In this document: positions 25,951-34,400 of the stretch, one piece after another | Position numbering within the stretch: position 1 is the first letter of the stretch | Layout of the letters: every line of letters starts with the position of its first letter | Source of the DNA: Reyranella sp. | GTDB lineage: Bacteria; Pseudomonadota; Alphaproteobacteria; Reyranellales; Reyranellaceae | Assembly (NCBI RefSeq): GCF_004297265.1 | Contig: NZ_SCUT01000019.1 | Location: 1 to 64,000 of the forward strand | Reading direction: 5' to 3' | Length of the DNA stretch: 64,000 bases | The notes under the pieces: model-generated | Seen by the model: the letters and a program-made list of their open reading frames with translations, nothing else | The model's database searches: none | Told to the model about the DNA's origin: nothing | Position numbers and translations under genes: made by a program

Positions 25951-26051
25951 CCGGTCTTCCTGATCCTCTCGCGGACCAGGTTCGGTCCTCACGGGGGAAC
26001 ATCCTCGACCGGAACGTGAATGCCAAGCCATTGCGCGCTAGGATGAACGAC

Positions 26052-26468
26052 ATGTCGATCAAACGGCTGTTGGCGGTCTTCTCCATACTGGCCCTGTCGC
26101 CCGGCTGCGAAACACGGGCGGAACGCGAGGCGGCGTTCGACAATCAGCTTCGCGCGATGGCGGGCGCGCCGGAGGCCGGGCTGCTGAACAACATGGGCCG
26201 AATCCCCGACAATACCTACCAGCTCGAGGACGGAAGCAAGATCCTGCAATGGCGGTGGGATACGTCGTACATCGATCCGGGGATGCCGCCGATGTACACG
26301 CGCTTCGGCGGCTGGGGGTGGGGCTGGGGCGGTGGCTGGTGGGTCCCGATGGGCGGGTTTCCGCCGACCCTGGTGCGCCAGAGCTGCATCGTCGAATGGA
26401 CGATGGTGGCGGGCACGGCGCAGGGATATCGCTGGCAGGGCGCGGGCTGCCAGAAGGTGACGCCATGA
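26052..26468 (+). CDS. exported lipoprotein-like protein with Gly/Trp-rich segment
   Basis: The 138-residue protein has an N-terminal hydrophobic stretch and a possible lipobox ending SPGC (MSIKRLLAVFSILALSPGC), less canonical because of the proline. The mature part carries an unusual glycine/tryptophan/tyrosine-rich run (RFGGWGWGWGGGWWVP) near residues 86-101 and two later cysteines (RQSC, GAGC). It is not a family I recognise. The ATG at 26052 is preferred, 7 nt after AGGA; ATG 26043 is an alternative. Confidence 0.65.
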   Translation: MSIKRLLAVFSILALSPGCETRAEREAAFDNQLRAMAGAPEAGLLNNMGRIPDNTYQLEDGSKILQWRWDTSYIDPGMPPMYTRFGGWGWGWGGGWWVPMGGFPPTLVRQSCIVEWTMVAGTAQGYRWQGAGCQKVTP

Positions 26469-26526
26469 ATAAGCCGGCCGGTCACCTCCAGATGGGGGTC
26501 GCCGACCGGCTCATCGAGGGCCGTCC

Positions 26527-26889
26527 TTACCAGTAGGTCGGGACGCCGTAGTACTTGTCGACCTGGCGGCCGTAGTCCGGCGTCCAGCTGAAATTCTCCG
26601 CATCGTCGTAGGTCGGAGCGCCTTCCAGGATCTTCTTGTCGAGGGCCACGACATAGCCGCCCTGGCGCTCGTCGTACTTCAGCGTCGACCACGGCAGCGG
26701 ATGATGCTTCTCGCCAATGCCGAGGAAGCCGCCGAACGACATGACGGCGTAGATGGCGCGGCCGCTCACCTTGTCGATCATGATGTCCTCGACGGTGCCG
26801 AGCTTGTCGCCCTGCAGATTGTAGACGTCGGTTCCGGTGACGCGCTCGGCGGCGATCAGGTTTCTCGGCGTCAAGGTAAGGTCGGTCAT
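26527..26889 (-). CDS. PRC-barrel domain protein
   Basis: The 120-residue protein is essentially one PRC-barrel: NLIAAERVTGTDVYNLQGDKLGTVEDIMID, spread over residues 9-38, followed by a beta strand block with YAVMSFGGFLGIGEKHHPLPW. PRC-barrels occur in photosynthetic reaction centre H subunits, in ribosome maturation factor RimM and in many stress-inducible small proteins of soil bacteria; this stand-alone form is of the latter type. The start at 26889 has an AGGAGAG site. Its biological role is not established. Confidence 0.85.
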   Translation of the reverse strand: MTDLTLTPRNLIAAERVTGTDVYNLQGDKLGTVEDIMIDKVSGRAIYAVMSFGGFLGIGEKHHPLPWSTLKYDERQGGYVVALDKKILEGAPTYDDAENFSWTPDYGRQVDKYYGVPTYW

Positions 26890-26983
26890 CGCTCTCTCCT
26901 GTTCGATGGTTGGGGTGCCTGAGGAACGCGGGCTTACCCAGCCAGTTGCCGGAGGTCGCAAAGACTTCACATTCCGGAACGCC

Positions 26984-27262
26984 TCATTCCGCCGACTTGC
27001 GCAACCTTTCGCCGACGGCGGCGACCATCGCCTCGTAGGAGGAGAGGTCCCGGGCAGTGCCGGCGCGGGGCAGCGCGCTGTAGCGCTGGCGGCCGAAGTC
27101 GGTCAGGCGCGCAACGCCGGCCTCGATCTCGACCAGCGACAGGGCTTTCAGGCGCATGAGGTCGCGCGGTGCCAGGTCCTTCAGCGGGGATATGCCGAGC
27201 GCGACACGGCGTAGCGTCACTTCCTCGTTGGGACTGAGTGGAGCATCCAGGCTGCGTGACAT
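26984..27262 (-). CDS. small hypothetical protein, possible winged-helix fold
   Basis: The 92-residue protein has mainly helical, charged sequence (LSPNEEVTLRRVALGI, then LMRLKALSLVEIEAGVARLTDFGRQRY). The last part, with a helix followed by a GVARLT hairpin and DFGRQRY, resembles the wing end of small winged-helix domains, which would imply a DNA-binding or regulatory role; this is only a resemblance. It lies upstream of the PRC-barrel gene on the same strand. Confidence 0.55.
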   Translation of the reverse strand: MSRSLDAPLSPNEEVTLRRVALGISPLKDLAPRDLMRLKALSLVEIEAGVARLTDFGRQRYSALPRAGTARDLSSYEAMVAAVGERLRKSAE

Positions 27263-27456
27263 CGTCTTCCCCGTACACAACTAGAGGCCCATCCTGCCTG
27301 CTGGGCAAGCGCAACTGGCCGCATCTCCGGTGCGGTTTCTCCTTGGGAGGTTAACTAGCGGACGGAAGCGGCGATGGCATGACGCCGCCTGTGACATTGC
27401 TGCGACCGGAAGGGCGCTTTTCCACCGCCCCTCGTCGTCGCTGTCGCTGCCGGGCG

Positions 27457-27843
27457 TCAGGCCCGTGCGTGGGCGTGGAAGACCTTGCTGTCGATGCGCC
27501 AATCGCCGTCGCGCCGGACCATCACGAAGAAATCCGTGTAGCGCGTGCCGCGCCAGTCGAGCGCTTCGAGCCGCGCCATCGCCGCACCTCCGGCCGGCTC
27601 GATCGACACGACGCGCGCCTGCAGCCCGGGCGCGGGACCGCCGCGTGTGACGGCATCGCAGAATTCGCCGAGGCTCCAGGTCACAGGCTTGCCGCCGTAG
27701 CTGCCGCTCACGCGGGCGCCCTCCGCGAAGGCCGAGCGCAGCAGGGCGATGTCGCCCGTCCGCGCGCCGTCGATGTAGCGCTGCAGCGTCTCCGCGATGG
27801 CGCCGGGCACGGCAAAGCTCTCGATCTCGTCGTTCAAGGTCAT
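27457..27843 (-). CDS. SnoaL-like/nuclear transport factor 2-like protein
   Basis: The 128-residue product has the NTF2-like pattern: N-terminal helices (IAETLQRYIDGARTGDIALLRSAF), a GSYGGKPVTW strand start, and C-terminal strands ending RYTDFFVMVRRDGDWRIDSK. Members include small isomerases, hydrolases and lumazine-binding-like scaffolds, and no catalytic residues allow a choice here. The ATG at 27843 follows GGAGGCAG. It is divergent from an Lrp-family regulator, which could control it. Confidence 0.75.
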   Translation of the reverse strand: MTLNDEIESFAVPGAIAETLQRYIDGARTGDIALLRSAFAEGARVSGSYGGKPVTWSLGEFCDAVTRGGPAPGLQARVVSIEPAGGAAMARLEALDWRGTRYTDFFVMVRRDGDWRIDSKVFHAHARA

Positions 27844-27967
27844 GTCTGCCTCCTCTGAATGGCGGCTACAATCCAGCAAACCGGGCGGGCATGTCCTTGC
27901 GTTCATGCCTCGGATGGCGGCATTCAATGGCATGGTATTGCTCGAATCAGGGCCGAGGAGGCGATAG

Positions 27968-28450
27968 GTGCCAAACGACGATCTCGACGCTATCGACCGG
28001 CGAATCCTCGCGGTGCTGCAGGCCGACGGCCGTCTCAGCAACGTCGACCTCGCCGAGAAGGTCGGCCTGTCGCCGTCACCGTGTCTGCGCCGGGTCAACC
28101 GACTGGAGCGCGAGGGCTATGTCGAAGGCTATCGCGCGGTGCTGGGCCGCAAGCGCATCGGGCTCGGCCTCACCGTGTTCGTCGGCGTGAAGATCGAGGG
28201 CCATGCCGACGATCGCGCCACGACCTTCGAGCAGGAGGTCGTCGCCTGCCCGGAGGTCGTCGCCTGCCACATGGTGGCGGGCGATGCCGACTATCTGCTC
28301 GAAGTCACGGTGCCCGACCTCGACGCCTACCAGCGCTTCCTCGTCGGAAAGCTGCTCAACCTGCCGCTGGTCCGCGAGGTGAAGAGCACCATCGCGATCC
28401 AGACGTTGAAGGCAGGGGCCGTCCTGCCGCTGGGGCATCTGGCGCCGTAG
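27968..28450 (+). CDS. Lrp/AsnC family transcriptional regulator
   Basis: The 160-residue protein has an N-terminal helix-turn-helix (DLAEKVGLSPSPCLRRVNRLE at about residues 23-43) and a C-terminal RAM/ACT-like effector domain (VFVGVKIEGHADDRATTFEQE onward, with VACHMVAGDADYLLEVTVPD). Lrp-like regulators bind amino acids or related ligands and control local operons. The start is a GTG at 27968; it reads divergently from an NTF2-like gene, the likely local target. The effector is unknown. Confidence 0.9.
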   Translation: MPNDDLDAIDRRILAVLQADGRLSNVDLAEKVGLSPSPCLRRVNRLEREGYVEGYRAVLGRKRIGLGLTVFVGVKIEGHADDRATTFEQEVVACPEVVACHMVAGDADYLLEVTVPDLDAYQRFLVGKLLNLPLVREVKSTIAIQTLKAGAVLPLGHLAP

Positions 28451-28479
28451 AGTTTCTTTCGCCTCGTCCGTACCCATCT

Positions 28480-28592
28480 ACCTCACCCTGAGGAGGCCGC
28501 ATCGCGGCCGTCTCGAAGGGTGGGCTGCAGGCGTGGTGCTCGTGCCCATGCTTCGAGACGCGCTCCGCTGGAGCGCTCCTCAGCATGAGGTG
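28480..28592. repeat. nested inverted repeat between Lrp and luciferase-like genes
   Basis: The left arm (about 28480-28526) and right arm (about 28544-28592) are imperfect inverted copies sharing CCTCA...CTGAGGAG and CGTCTCGAAG blocks. Each arm contains its own small hairpin: GCCGCatcGCGGC on the left and CGCTCCgctGGAGCG on the right. This three-stem layout is a known type of intergenic repeat in related genomes. It overlaps no gene. Confidence 0.7.
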
Positions 28593-28614
28593 GAAGGTGA
28601 GTCTCGGCGCGTCG

Positions 28615-29832
28615 TTACTCTGCGGCGCGCACACCCTGCGTAGCGGGCGCGATGCCCTTCATCGTGCCGCCGTAGCGGTCGGTGAAGGCGGTCGTGTCGA
28701 TCTCCTCCAGCTCGACCTCGCGGTTGAGCACGCGCTCCTTCCACTTCAGCAGTTCGGGGTGCGCGCCCTGGAACTCGGGCATGACTTCCTTCGCGAACAG
28801 CTCGAGCGATTCGCAGATATCCTCGTGGCGGTTCTTGCCGGCCTGGTTCAGCAGCACGACCTGGTCGATGTTCGAGGCCTGGAACTTCTTCAGCTTGCGG
28901 CGGATGGTTTCCGGTGAGCCGATCAGGCCGCCGCGCAGCGCCGCGGCATGCTGCTCCGGATTGGCCTTCTTCCACTTCTGGTATTCGTCCCACATGTTGA
29001 CCGTGCCGGCGGCCGGCCGGCGCCGGTCGGCCGACTGGCCGTAGAAGCGCAGCGCGAACTGGAAGAACGTGTCGCCGTCGGCGCGCTCGCGCGCCTCCTC
29101 GTCGGTCTTGGCACACATGAAGAAGCTGACCAGCGCGATGTTGGGATTGCTCCTGTAGTCGGCGAGCTTCTTCTGCCGCTTCACGAAGGCGTTGTAGTAG
29201 GCGTGCACCCAGGCGTGCGCGGCATCGGCCGAGACGAACTGGAAGCCCAGCGCGCCCATGCCCCATTCGCCGGCCTTGGTCAGCGTCTGCAGCTGCGAGC
29301 AGGCGACCCAGAGCGGCGGGTGCGGCTTCTGCAAGGGCTTCGGCACGACCATGCGCAGCGGGATGTTCCAGACCTTGCCCGCGTGCTCGCTGGGCCCGTC
29401 CTTGAACATCGGCATGATGGCGCGGACCGCTTCCTCGAAGATCTCGCGCTTGTTCTCCATGGTGACGCCGAACGGCTCGAGCTCGGTGATCGAGGCGCTC
29501 TCGCCCATGCCGAACTCGCAGCGCCCGTTCGACAGCAGGTCGAGCGTCGCCACGCGCTCGGCGACGCGCGTCGGATGGTTGGTCGTCAGCTGGAAGATGC
29601 CGTGCCCCAGCCGGATGTTCCTGGTCCGCTGGCTCGCCGCCGCGAGGAAGGACTCAGGCGAGGGCGAGTGGGAATATTCTTCCAGGAAGTGATGCTCGAC
29701 CTGCCACGCATGGTCGTAGCCCAGCCGGTCCGCCAGCTCGACCTGGTCGAGCGCGTTCTGATAGAGCCGATGCTCGTCTCCCGGCGCCCACGGACGGGGC
29801 AGTTGCAGCTCGTAGAAGATGCCGAATTTCAT
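28615..29832 (-). CDS. LLM class flavin-dependent oxidoreductase
   Basis: The 405-residue protein belongs to the bacterial luciferase-like monooxygenase family, which uses reduced FMN. It starts MKFGIFYELQLPRPW and continues with GYDHAWQVEHHFLEEYSHSPSPE, LGHGIFQLTTNHPTRVAERVA and a GRCEFGMGE strand typical of the TIM-barrel core. The substrate is not known. The start at 29832 follows AAGGAGG. It is separated from the upstream toxin-antitoxin genes by about 350 bp containing a palindrome and repeats. Confidence 0.88.
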   Translation of the reverse strand: MKFGIFYELQLPRPWAPGDEHRLYQNALDQVELADRLGYDHAWQVEHHFLEEYSHSPSPESFLAAASQRTRNIRLGHGIFQLTTNHPTRVAERVATLDLLSNGRCEFGMGESASITELEPFGVTMENKREIFEEAVRAIMPMFKDGPSEHAGKVWNIPLRMVVPKPLQKPHPPLWVACSQLQTLTKAGEWGMGALGFQFVSADAAHAWVHAYYNAFVKRQKKLADYRSNPNIALVSFFMCAKTDEEARERADGDTFFQFALRFYGQSADRRRPAAGTVNMWDEYQKWKKANPEQHAAALRGGLIGSPETIRRKLKKFQASNIDQVVLLNQAGKNRHEDICESLELFAKEVMPEFQGAHPELLKWKERVLNREVELEEIDTTAFTDRYGGTMKGIAPATQGVRAAE

Positions 29833-29944
29833 GTCGTTCCTCCTTGGACGGGAGCATGACGTGGATTTGCGCTGGCGCAAATGGGCTGCAGCCGATCAAT
29901 GAACTGGGGGACGGAGGCGCAGGGGTACAATATCTAGCGCCAGC

Positions 29945-29958
29945 GGTATTATAATACC
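29945..29958. promoter_or_regulatory. palindrome GGTATTATAATACC
   Basis: This perfect 14-nt palindrome contains TATAAT on both strands and lies about 110 nt upstream of the luciferase-like gene. On the minus strand, TTCGCT lies 17 nt before that TATAAT, so a promoter is possible; alternatively it is a regulator site. Confidence 0.35.
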
Positions 29959-29984
29959 CCTTCAAAATCAGCGAATTTCTATTT

Positions 29985-30020
29985 CGTCTGAATCGTTTAT
30001 TGCGTTTGTTTCGTTTATTC
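29985..30020 (-). repeat. 18-nt AT-rich repeat unit, second locus
   Basis: On the minus strand, 30003-30020 is identical to the 18-nt unit GAATAAACGAAACAAACG at 19112-19129. The adjoining 29985-30002 is a degenerate copy (CAATAAACGATTCAGACG). Confidence 0.75.
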
Positions 30021-30068
30021 GCCGGAACGCCGACTTTCCGACGGCCTGCTGATCGACATCCGGCCTGG

Positions 30069-30078
30069 GTGATATCAT
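30069..30078. promoter_or_regulatory. TGATATCA site, upstream copy
   Basis: GTGATATCAT at 30069-30078 precedes the vestigial start at 30095. The same ten bases occur at 30167-30176 before the intact antitoxin gene. The core TGATATCA is palindromic. Confidence 0.45.
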
Positions 30079-30094
30079 ACCACATCAACCCACT

Positions 30095-30160
30095 ATGGCG
30101 CAGCTTCTGGGCGCCCCCCGCAATTTCAGCAGTGTGATGATCTATCGCTTGCACCTGTGA
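30095..30160 (+). pseudogene. vestigial antitoxin start (21-codon remnant)
   Basis: The open frame begins MAQLLGAPRNFSS and stops after 21 codons. Its first 16 bases differ at only two positions from those of the antitoxin gene at 30183 (MAQLLV), and both have a GTGATATCAT upstream. It looks like the decayed or truncated 5-prime end of a duplicated antitoxin gene. Confidence 0.4.
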
Positions 30161-30166
30161 TAGCGA

Positions 30167-30176
30167 GTGATATCAT
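30167..30176. promoter_or_regulatory. TGATATCA site at the antitoxin gene
   Basis: GTGATATCAT ends 6 nt before the antitoxin ATG. Its palindromic core and position suit an autoregulatory operator of a ribbon-helix-helix antitoxin. Confidence 0.45.
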
Positions 30177-30182
30177 GCGGAT

Positions 30183-30416
30183 ATGGCGCAACTCCTGGTC
30201 CGAGACCTCCCTGAAGCCCTCGTGCTGGCGCTCAAGGAACGTGCCGCCGCCAACGGCCGCAGCGCCGAGGCCGAGCACCGCCTGATCCTGGAAGAAGCCC
30301 TGAGAAGCGGCCGCAACGAGTTCCGCAAGCGCGCTGCGCGCCTCCGCGCCGGAACTGTCGGCAGGATACAGGGCGAGTCGGCCGATCTCATCCGCGAGGA
30401 TCGCGACTCCCGATGA
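30183..30416 (+). CDS. FitA/VapB-like antitoxin (ribbon-helix-helix)
   Basis: The 77-residue protein starts MAQLLVRDLPEALVLALKERAAANGRSAEAEHRLILEEAL (residues 1-40), the ribbon-helix-helix domain of FitA-type antitoxins, and has a C-terminal region that should wrap the toxin. It would bind its own promoter, probably at the TGATATCA site just upstream, and neutralise the toxin encoded 4 bp into its stop (ATGA overlap). The gene lies next to low-GC DNA, as toxin-antitoxin loci often do. Confidence 0.85.
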   Translation: MAQLLVRDLPEALVLALKERAAANGRSAEAEHRLILEEALRSGRNEFRKRAARLRAGTVGRIQGESADLIREDRDSR

Positions 30417-30850
30417 CCATCGTCGTCGACGCCTCGATCGCACTGAAGTGGGTGCTTGAGGAGCCGGGGAGCGACGCCGCCGAAGAGCTGCTGGAGAGGG
30501 ATCTCGCGGCTCCCTCGCTCTGGTTGCTGGAGGCCGGGAACGCCCTATGGCGCCGCACGGTCCGCGGAGAGTTGACGCAAGCGGAAGCCGGGGAGCGGCT
30601 GGCCGAGCTCACGAAAGCGCCGGTTGCGAGCGTGCCGCTGGAGCACGACCTTCCGGAGGCGATGCGCCTGGCGCTCCAACTCAACCACCCGGTCTACGAC
30701 TGCCTCTACCTGGCGCTCGCGAAGCGCCTCGGGACCTACGTCGTCACCGCCGACGCCCGATTCTGTCAGGCGGTGGCGAGCCATGGGACGCATATCGGGC
30801 ACATTCGGGTTTTGTCGCCGAAGATTCGAGGCCCAGGCCCACGCATGTAG
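30413..30850 (+). CDS. PIN-domain toxin, VapC/FitB family
   Basis: The 145-residue protein is a PIN-domain ribonuclease: VVDASIALKWVLEE gives the first catalytic aspartate, LLEAGNALWRR the acidic helix residue, and YDCLYLALAKRLGTYVVTADARF the two later aspartates. All the acidic residues expected for metal-dependent RNA cleavage are present, so the toxin should be active. It overlaps the antitoxin gene by 4 bp, the standard coupled layout. Confidence 0.88.
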   Translation: MTIVVDASIALKWVLEEPGSDAAEELLERDLAAPSLWLLEAGNALWRRTVRGELTQAEAGERLAELTKAPVASVPLEHDLPEAMRLALQLNHPVYDCLYLALAKRLGTYVVTADARFCQAVASHGTHIGHIRVLSPKIRGPGPRM

Positions 30851-30899
30851 CGGACCATTAGGGCTGTCCCGCGTCCAGCGTGTCAGTGCACGCGTTACA

Positions 30900-31439
30900 T
30901 CAGTTCGTAATATGCCAGTGCGCCTTGGCGAGATCGATTAATTCAACGCGAGTGTACTGGTGGACCTTGCCATTGTTGTCACGAGGATAGCGGAACTTCT
31001 GTCCATTAGGGTCGATGTCGTGAATATGCTTCACAAGTTGACCGCAATAGTTCGTCCAACTGTCTGCTGAAGAAATGCCGACACCAGAATCTACAGCGAC
31101 ATAGGCGAGCTTCCACAAGCCTAACAGATCGTGTCGCCGCGAAGTATCCGCCTCGATGCCTGTCGCTTCGCTGTACCGAGCAATGACTTCCTTAAGGTGA
31201 AGTTCGACAGAGTGTCGGGCAAGGCTGAATGCAGGCATCAACAAGTAGTCGCGGTTTGGCCACCATCGAATAAGAGGTATGACTATTTCCTCGAAAGCGT
31301 TTCGGTATCCGTAAGCATAGAAGGCGGTTGTCTGCGTCCATGAAGCGGGAGGGCGCTCATGGCGAAGGAACGGTCGAAATTTGGGAGAGACAAGATCGAA
31401 GTCTTTCTCTTCGAGTAACGAAAAGAAATCAGTGGTCAC
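30900..31439 (-). CDS. hypothetical low-GC protein, possibly HEPN-like
   Basis: The 179-residue protein comes from DNA visibly less GC-rich than its surroundings, which suggests recent acquisition. It is helical with an aromatic N-terminal half (WTQTTAFYAYGYRNAFEE). The helix FSLARHSVELHLKEVIARYSE and a later RRHDLLGLW resemble HEPN-type or abortive-infection proteins, but the RX4-6H motif is not clear. The start is a GTG at 31439. It sits between a toxin-antitoxin pair and a housekeeping enzyme, so a defence or mobile-element origin is plausible but unproven. Confidence 0.55.
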   Translation of the reverse strand: MTTDFFSLLEEKDFDLVSPKFRPFLRHERPPASWTQTTAFYAYGYRNAFEEIVIPLIRWWPNRDYLLMPAFSLARHSVELHLKEVIARYSEATGIEADTSRRHDLLGLWKLAYVAVDSGVGISSADSWTNYCGQLVKHIHDIDPNGQKFRYPRDNNGKVHQYTRVELIDLAKAHWHITN

Positions 31440-31487
31440 TTCTGCTTATCCGTCGACAGCCACTAGTGCCTGGCGGCGACTCTGTCC

Positions 31488-34400
31488 TCACTCCGCCGCC
31501 GCTTTCATCGCCTCCGGGTTGCGCCACTGGTGGAGCAGGTCGGCTTCCTTCTTCTTGGCCTTTTCCAGATGCGCGTCCTTCACGTGGCCGTAGCCGCGGA
31601 TGTCGTCGGGGATGCTCGCGAGCTTGATGGCGAGCGCGTGGTTCTGGGCTGACAGGCCGGCCAGCAGTTCGGCGACCAGCGCCTCGTAGTCGGCGATCAG
31701 GCGGCGTTCGGTCTTGCGTTCCTCGGTGTAGCCGAACACGTCGAACCTGGTGCCGCGCAGGCCCTTGAGCTTGGCCAGCATCCGGAAGGCCGGGAGCATC
31801 CAGGCGCCGAACTCCTGCTTGATGAGCTGGCCGGTCTGCGGGTCGCGGCTGGAGAAGAGCGGCGGGGCGAGGTGGAACTTGAGCTTGTAGTCGCCCTCGA
31901 ACTGCCGGCTGAGGCCGGCCTGGAAGGCGGCTTCGGTGTAGAGGCGGGCCACCTCGTACTCGTCCTTGTAGGACAGGAGCTTCGAGTAATAGAGCGCGAC
32001 GGCTTCCGCGAGGCCCGTCTGGCCGATCTTCGTCTCGGCGGCGCACACCTTGTCGACCAGCGCCTTGTAGCGCTGGGCCAGCGCCGCGTTCTGGTAGCCG
32101 GTCAGGTGCTTCGTGCGGGAGGCCACGATCTCGTCGAGCGTCTTGGGCTGCGTGCGCGTGAAGGCGACGACGTTGGCCTTGGTCGGCTTGGGCGCGACCA
32201 GCTTCTCGACGGCGGCGCGGTCGGCGGCGGCGCGGCGGCCCCAGCGGAAGGCGGCGAGGTTCATCGGCACCGCGGCGCCGTTCAGCTCGATGGCGCGCTC
32301 GATCGTTTCGTGCGCGAGCGGGATCAGGCCCTTCTGGTAGGCGTAGCCCAGCACGAACATGTTGGTGGCGATCGAATCGCCCATCAGCGCCGTGGCGATG
32401 CCCGTGGCGTCGAGGAACTCGACCGCATCGGCGCCGGCCGCAGCCTCGACCGAGAGCTTCAGCGTGTTGGCCGGGAAGGCGAGGTCGGGATGGCGGGTGA
32501 ACTCGCCGGTGATGGTCTCGTGCGTGTTGACGACGGCATGCGAGACACCGGGCTCGAGGCTCGCCAGCGCGCTGGGGCTGGCGCTGACGACCAGGTCGCA
32601 GCCCAGCAGCACGTTGGCGCCGCCGGCGGCCAGGCGCACGGCGTGCAGCGCCTCGGGGGTCGCGCCGATGCGGACATGGCTGATCACCGCGCCGCCCTTC
32701 TGCGCCATGCCGAGCTGGTCGAGCACGGTCGCGCCCTTGCCCTCGATATGGGCGGCCATGCCCATGATGGCGCCGATGGTGACGACGCCGGTGCCGCCGA
32801 TGCCGGTGATGAGGACGCCGTAAGGCTTGTCCTCGACCGACGGGAGAATCGGGGCGGCAGGCAGTTCCGGCTCCTGCGCCGCGACGCCTTCAACCTTCTT
32901 CGCGGTCACCGCCTTGCCCTTCTTCAGCGTGCCGCCCTCGACACTCACGAAGGAGGGGCAGAAGCCGTTCAGGCAGGAAAAGTCCTTGTTGCAGGAGGAC
33001 TGGTCGATGGCGCGCTTGCGGCCGAACTCGGTCTCGACCGGCACGACGGAGAGGCAGTTCGACTTTACGGAGCAGTCGCCGCAGCCCTCGCACACCGCCT
33101 CGTTGATGAAGACGCGCTTGTTGGGATCGGGGAAGGTTCCGCGCTTCCGGCGGCGGCGCTTCTCCGCGGCGCAGGTCTGGTCGTAGATCAGGACCGAGAC
33201 GCCCTTGACCTCGCGCAGCTCGCGCTGGACCTCGTCGAGCTGGTCGCGGTGATGGAAGGTGACGCCCGGCGCCCATTCGGTGCCGAGCGGGTACTTGTCC
33301 GGCTCGTCGCTCACCAGGGCGATGCGGCGCACGCCCTCGGCGTGGACCTGCTGGCTGATCGTCCAGGGATGGACGTTGCCGTCGTGCGGCTGGCCGCCGG
33401 TCATGGCCACTGCGTCGTTGTAGAGGATCTTGTAGGTGATGGTGGTGTTGGTCGCGACGGCGTGCCGGATCGCGAGATAGCCCGAATGGAAATAGGTGCC
33501 GTCGCCCAGGTTCTGGAAGACGTGCGGCATGTCGGTGAAGTGGCTGGCGCCGACCCACGGCACGCCCTCGGCGCCCATGTGGGTGAAGGTCCTGGTGTTG
33601 CGCTCCATGCCGATGGCCAGCGTATGGCAGCCGATGCCGGCCATCGCCATCGAGCCGTCGGGCACTTTGGTCGACGTGTTGTGCGGGCAGCCGGAGCAGA
33701 AATAGGGGACGCGGGCGAGGCCCGCCTCGTTGCGCACCTGGCGGCCGGCGCGGCGCTTCAGCGCCTGGAAACGCTCCTTCGTGCGGCTGCTGAAGGCGTC
33801 GAGGCCGAAGCGGGCGACGATGGCCGAGGCGATCTCGAAGGGTGTCAGCTCGCCGTCGGTCTTGAGCAGCATCTGGCCGCGCTCGTCGGTCTTGCCGACC
33901 ACGACGGGGCGGCGGTCGGCGGGGGCGTTGAACAGCGCGTCCTTGAGCTGCTGCTCGATCAGGTTGCGCTTCTCCTCGATCACGAGGATCTCGCGCTTGC
34001 CCGCGGCGAAGGCGGTGGCGCCCTCGGTCTCCAGCGGCCAGACCATGCCGACCTTGTAGATCGCGAGGCCGAGGCGCTCGGCCTCTTCGTCGCCGACGCC
34101 CAGCTCATCCAGCGCCTGGCGCACGTCGAGATAGGACTTGCCGACCGTGACGATGCCGAAGCGGGCGTCGGGCCGGCCGAGCATCAGTCGGTCGAGCTTG
34201 TTGGCGCGCCAGTAGGCCAAGGCGGCGGGCTGCTTGATGGTGACGACGCGGCGCTCCTGGCCCAGCCAGTCGTCGGGCCAGCGGATGTGCACGCCGTCGG
34301 GCGGCAGGACAAAATCGGTGGGGGTGTGGATCTCGACCCGGTGCGGGTCGACGTAGACCGAGGCCGAGCTGTCGACCGTCTCGCTCAGGACCTTGAAGGC

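Larger units (their letters stand above)
29833..30182. other. 350-bp intergenic region with repeats and an antitoxin vestige
   Basis: The stretch holds a 14-nt palindrome containing TATAAT (29945-29958), an 18-nt repeat unit (30003-30020), a short open frame that imitates the antitoxin start (30095-30160) and duplicated TGATATCA sites. No full gene is seen. Confidence 0.65.
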
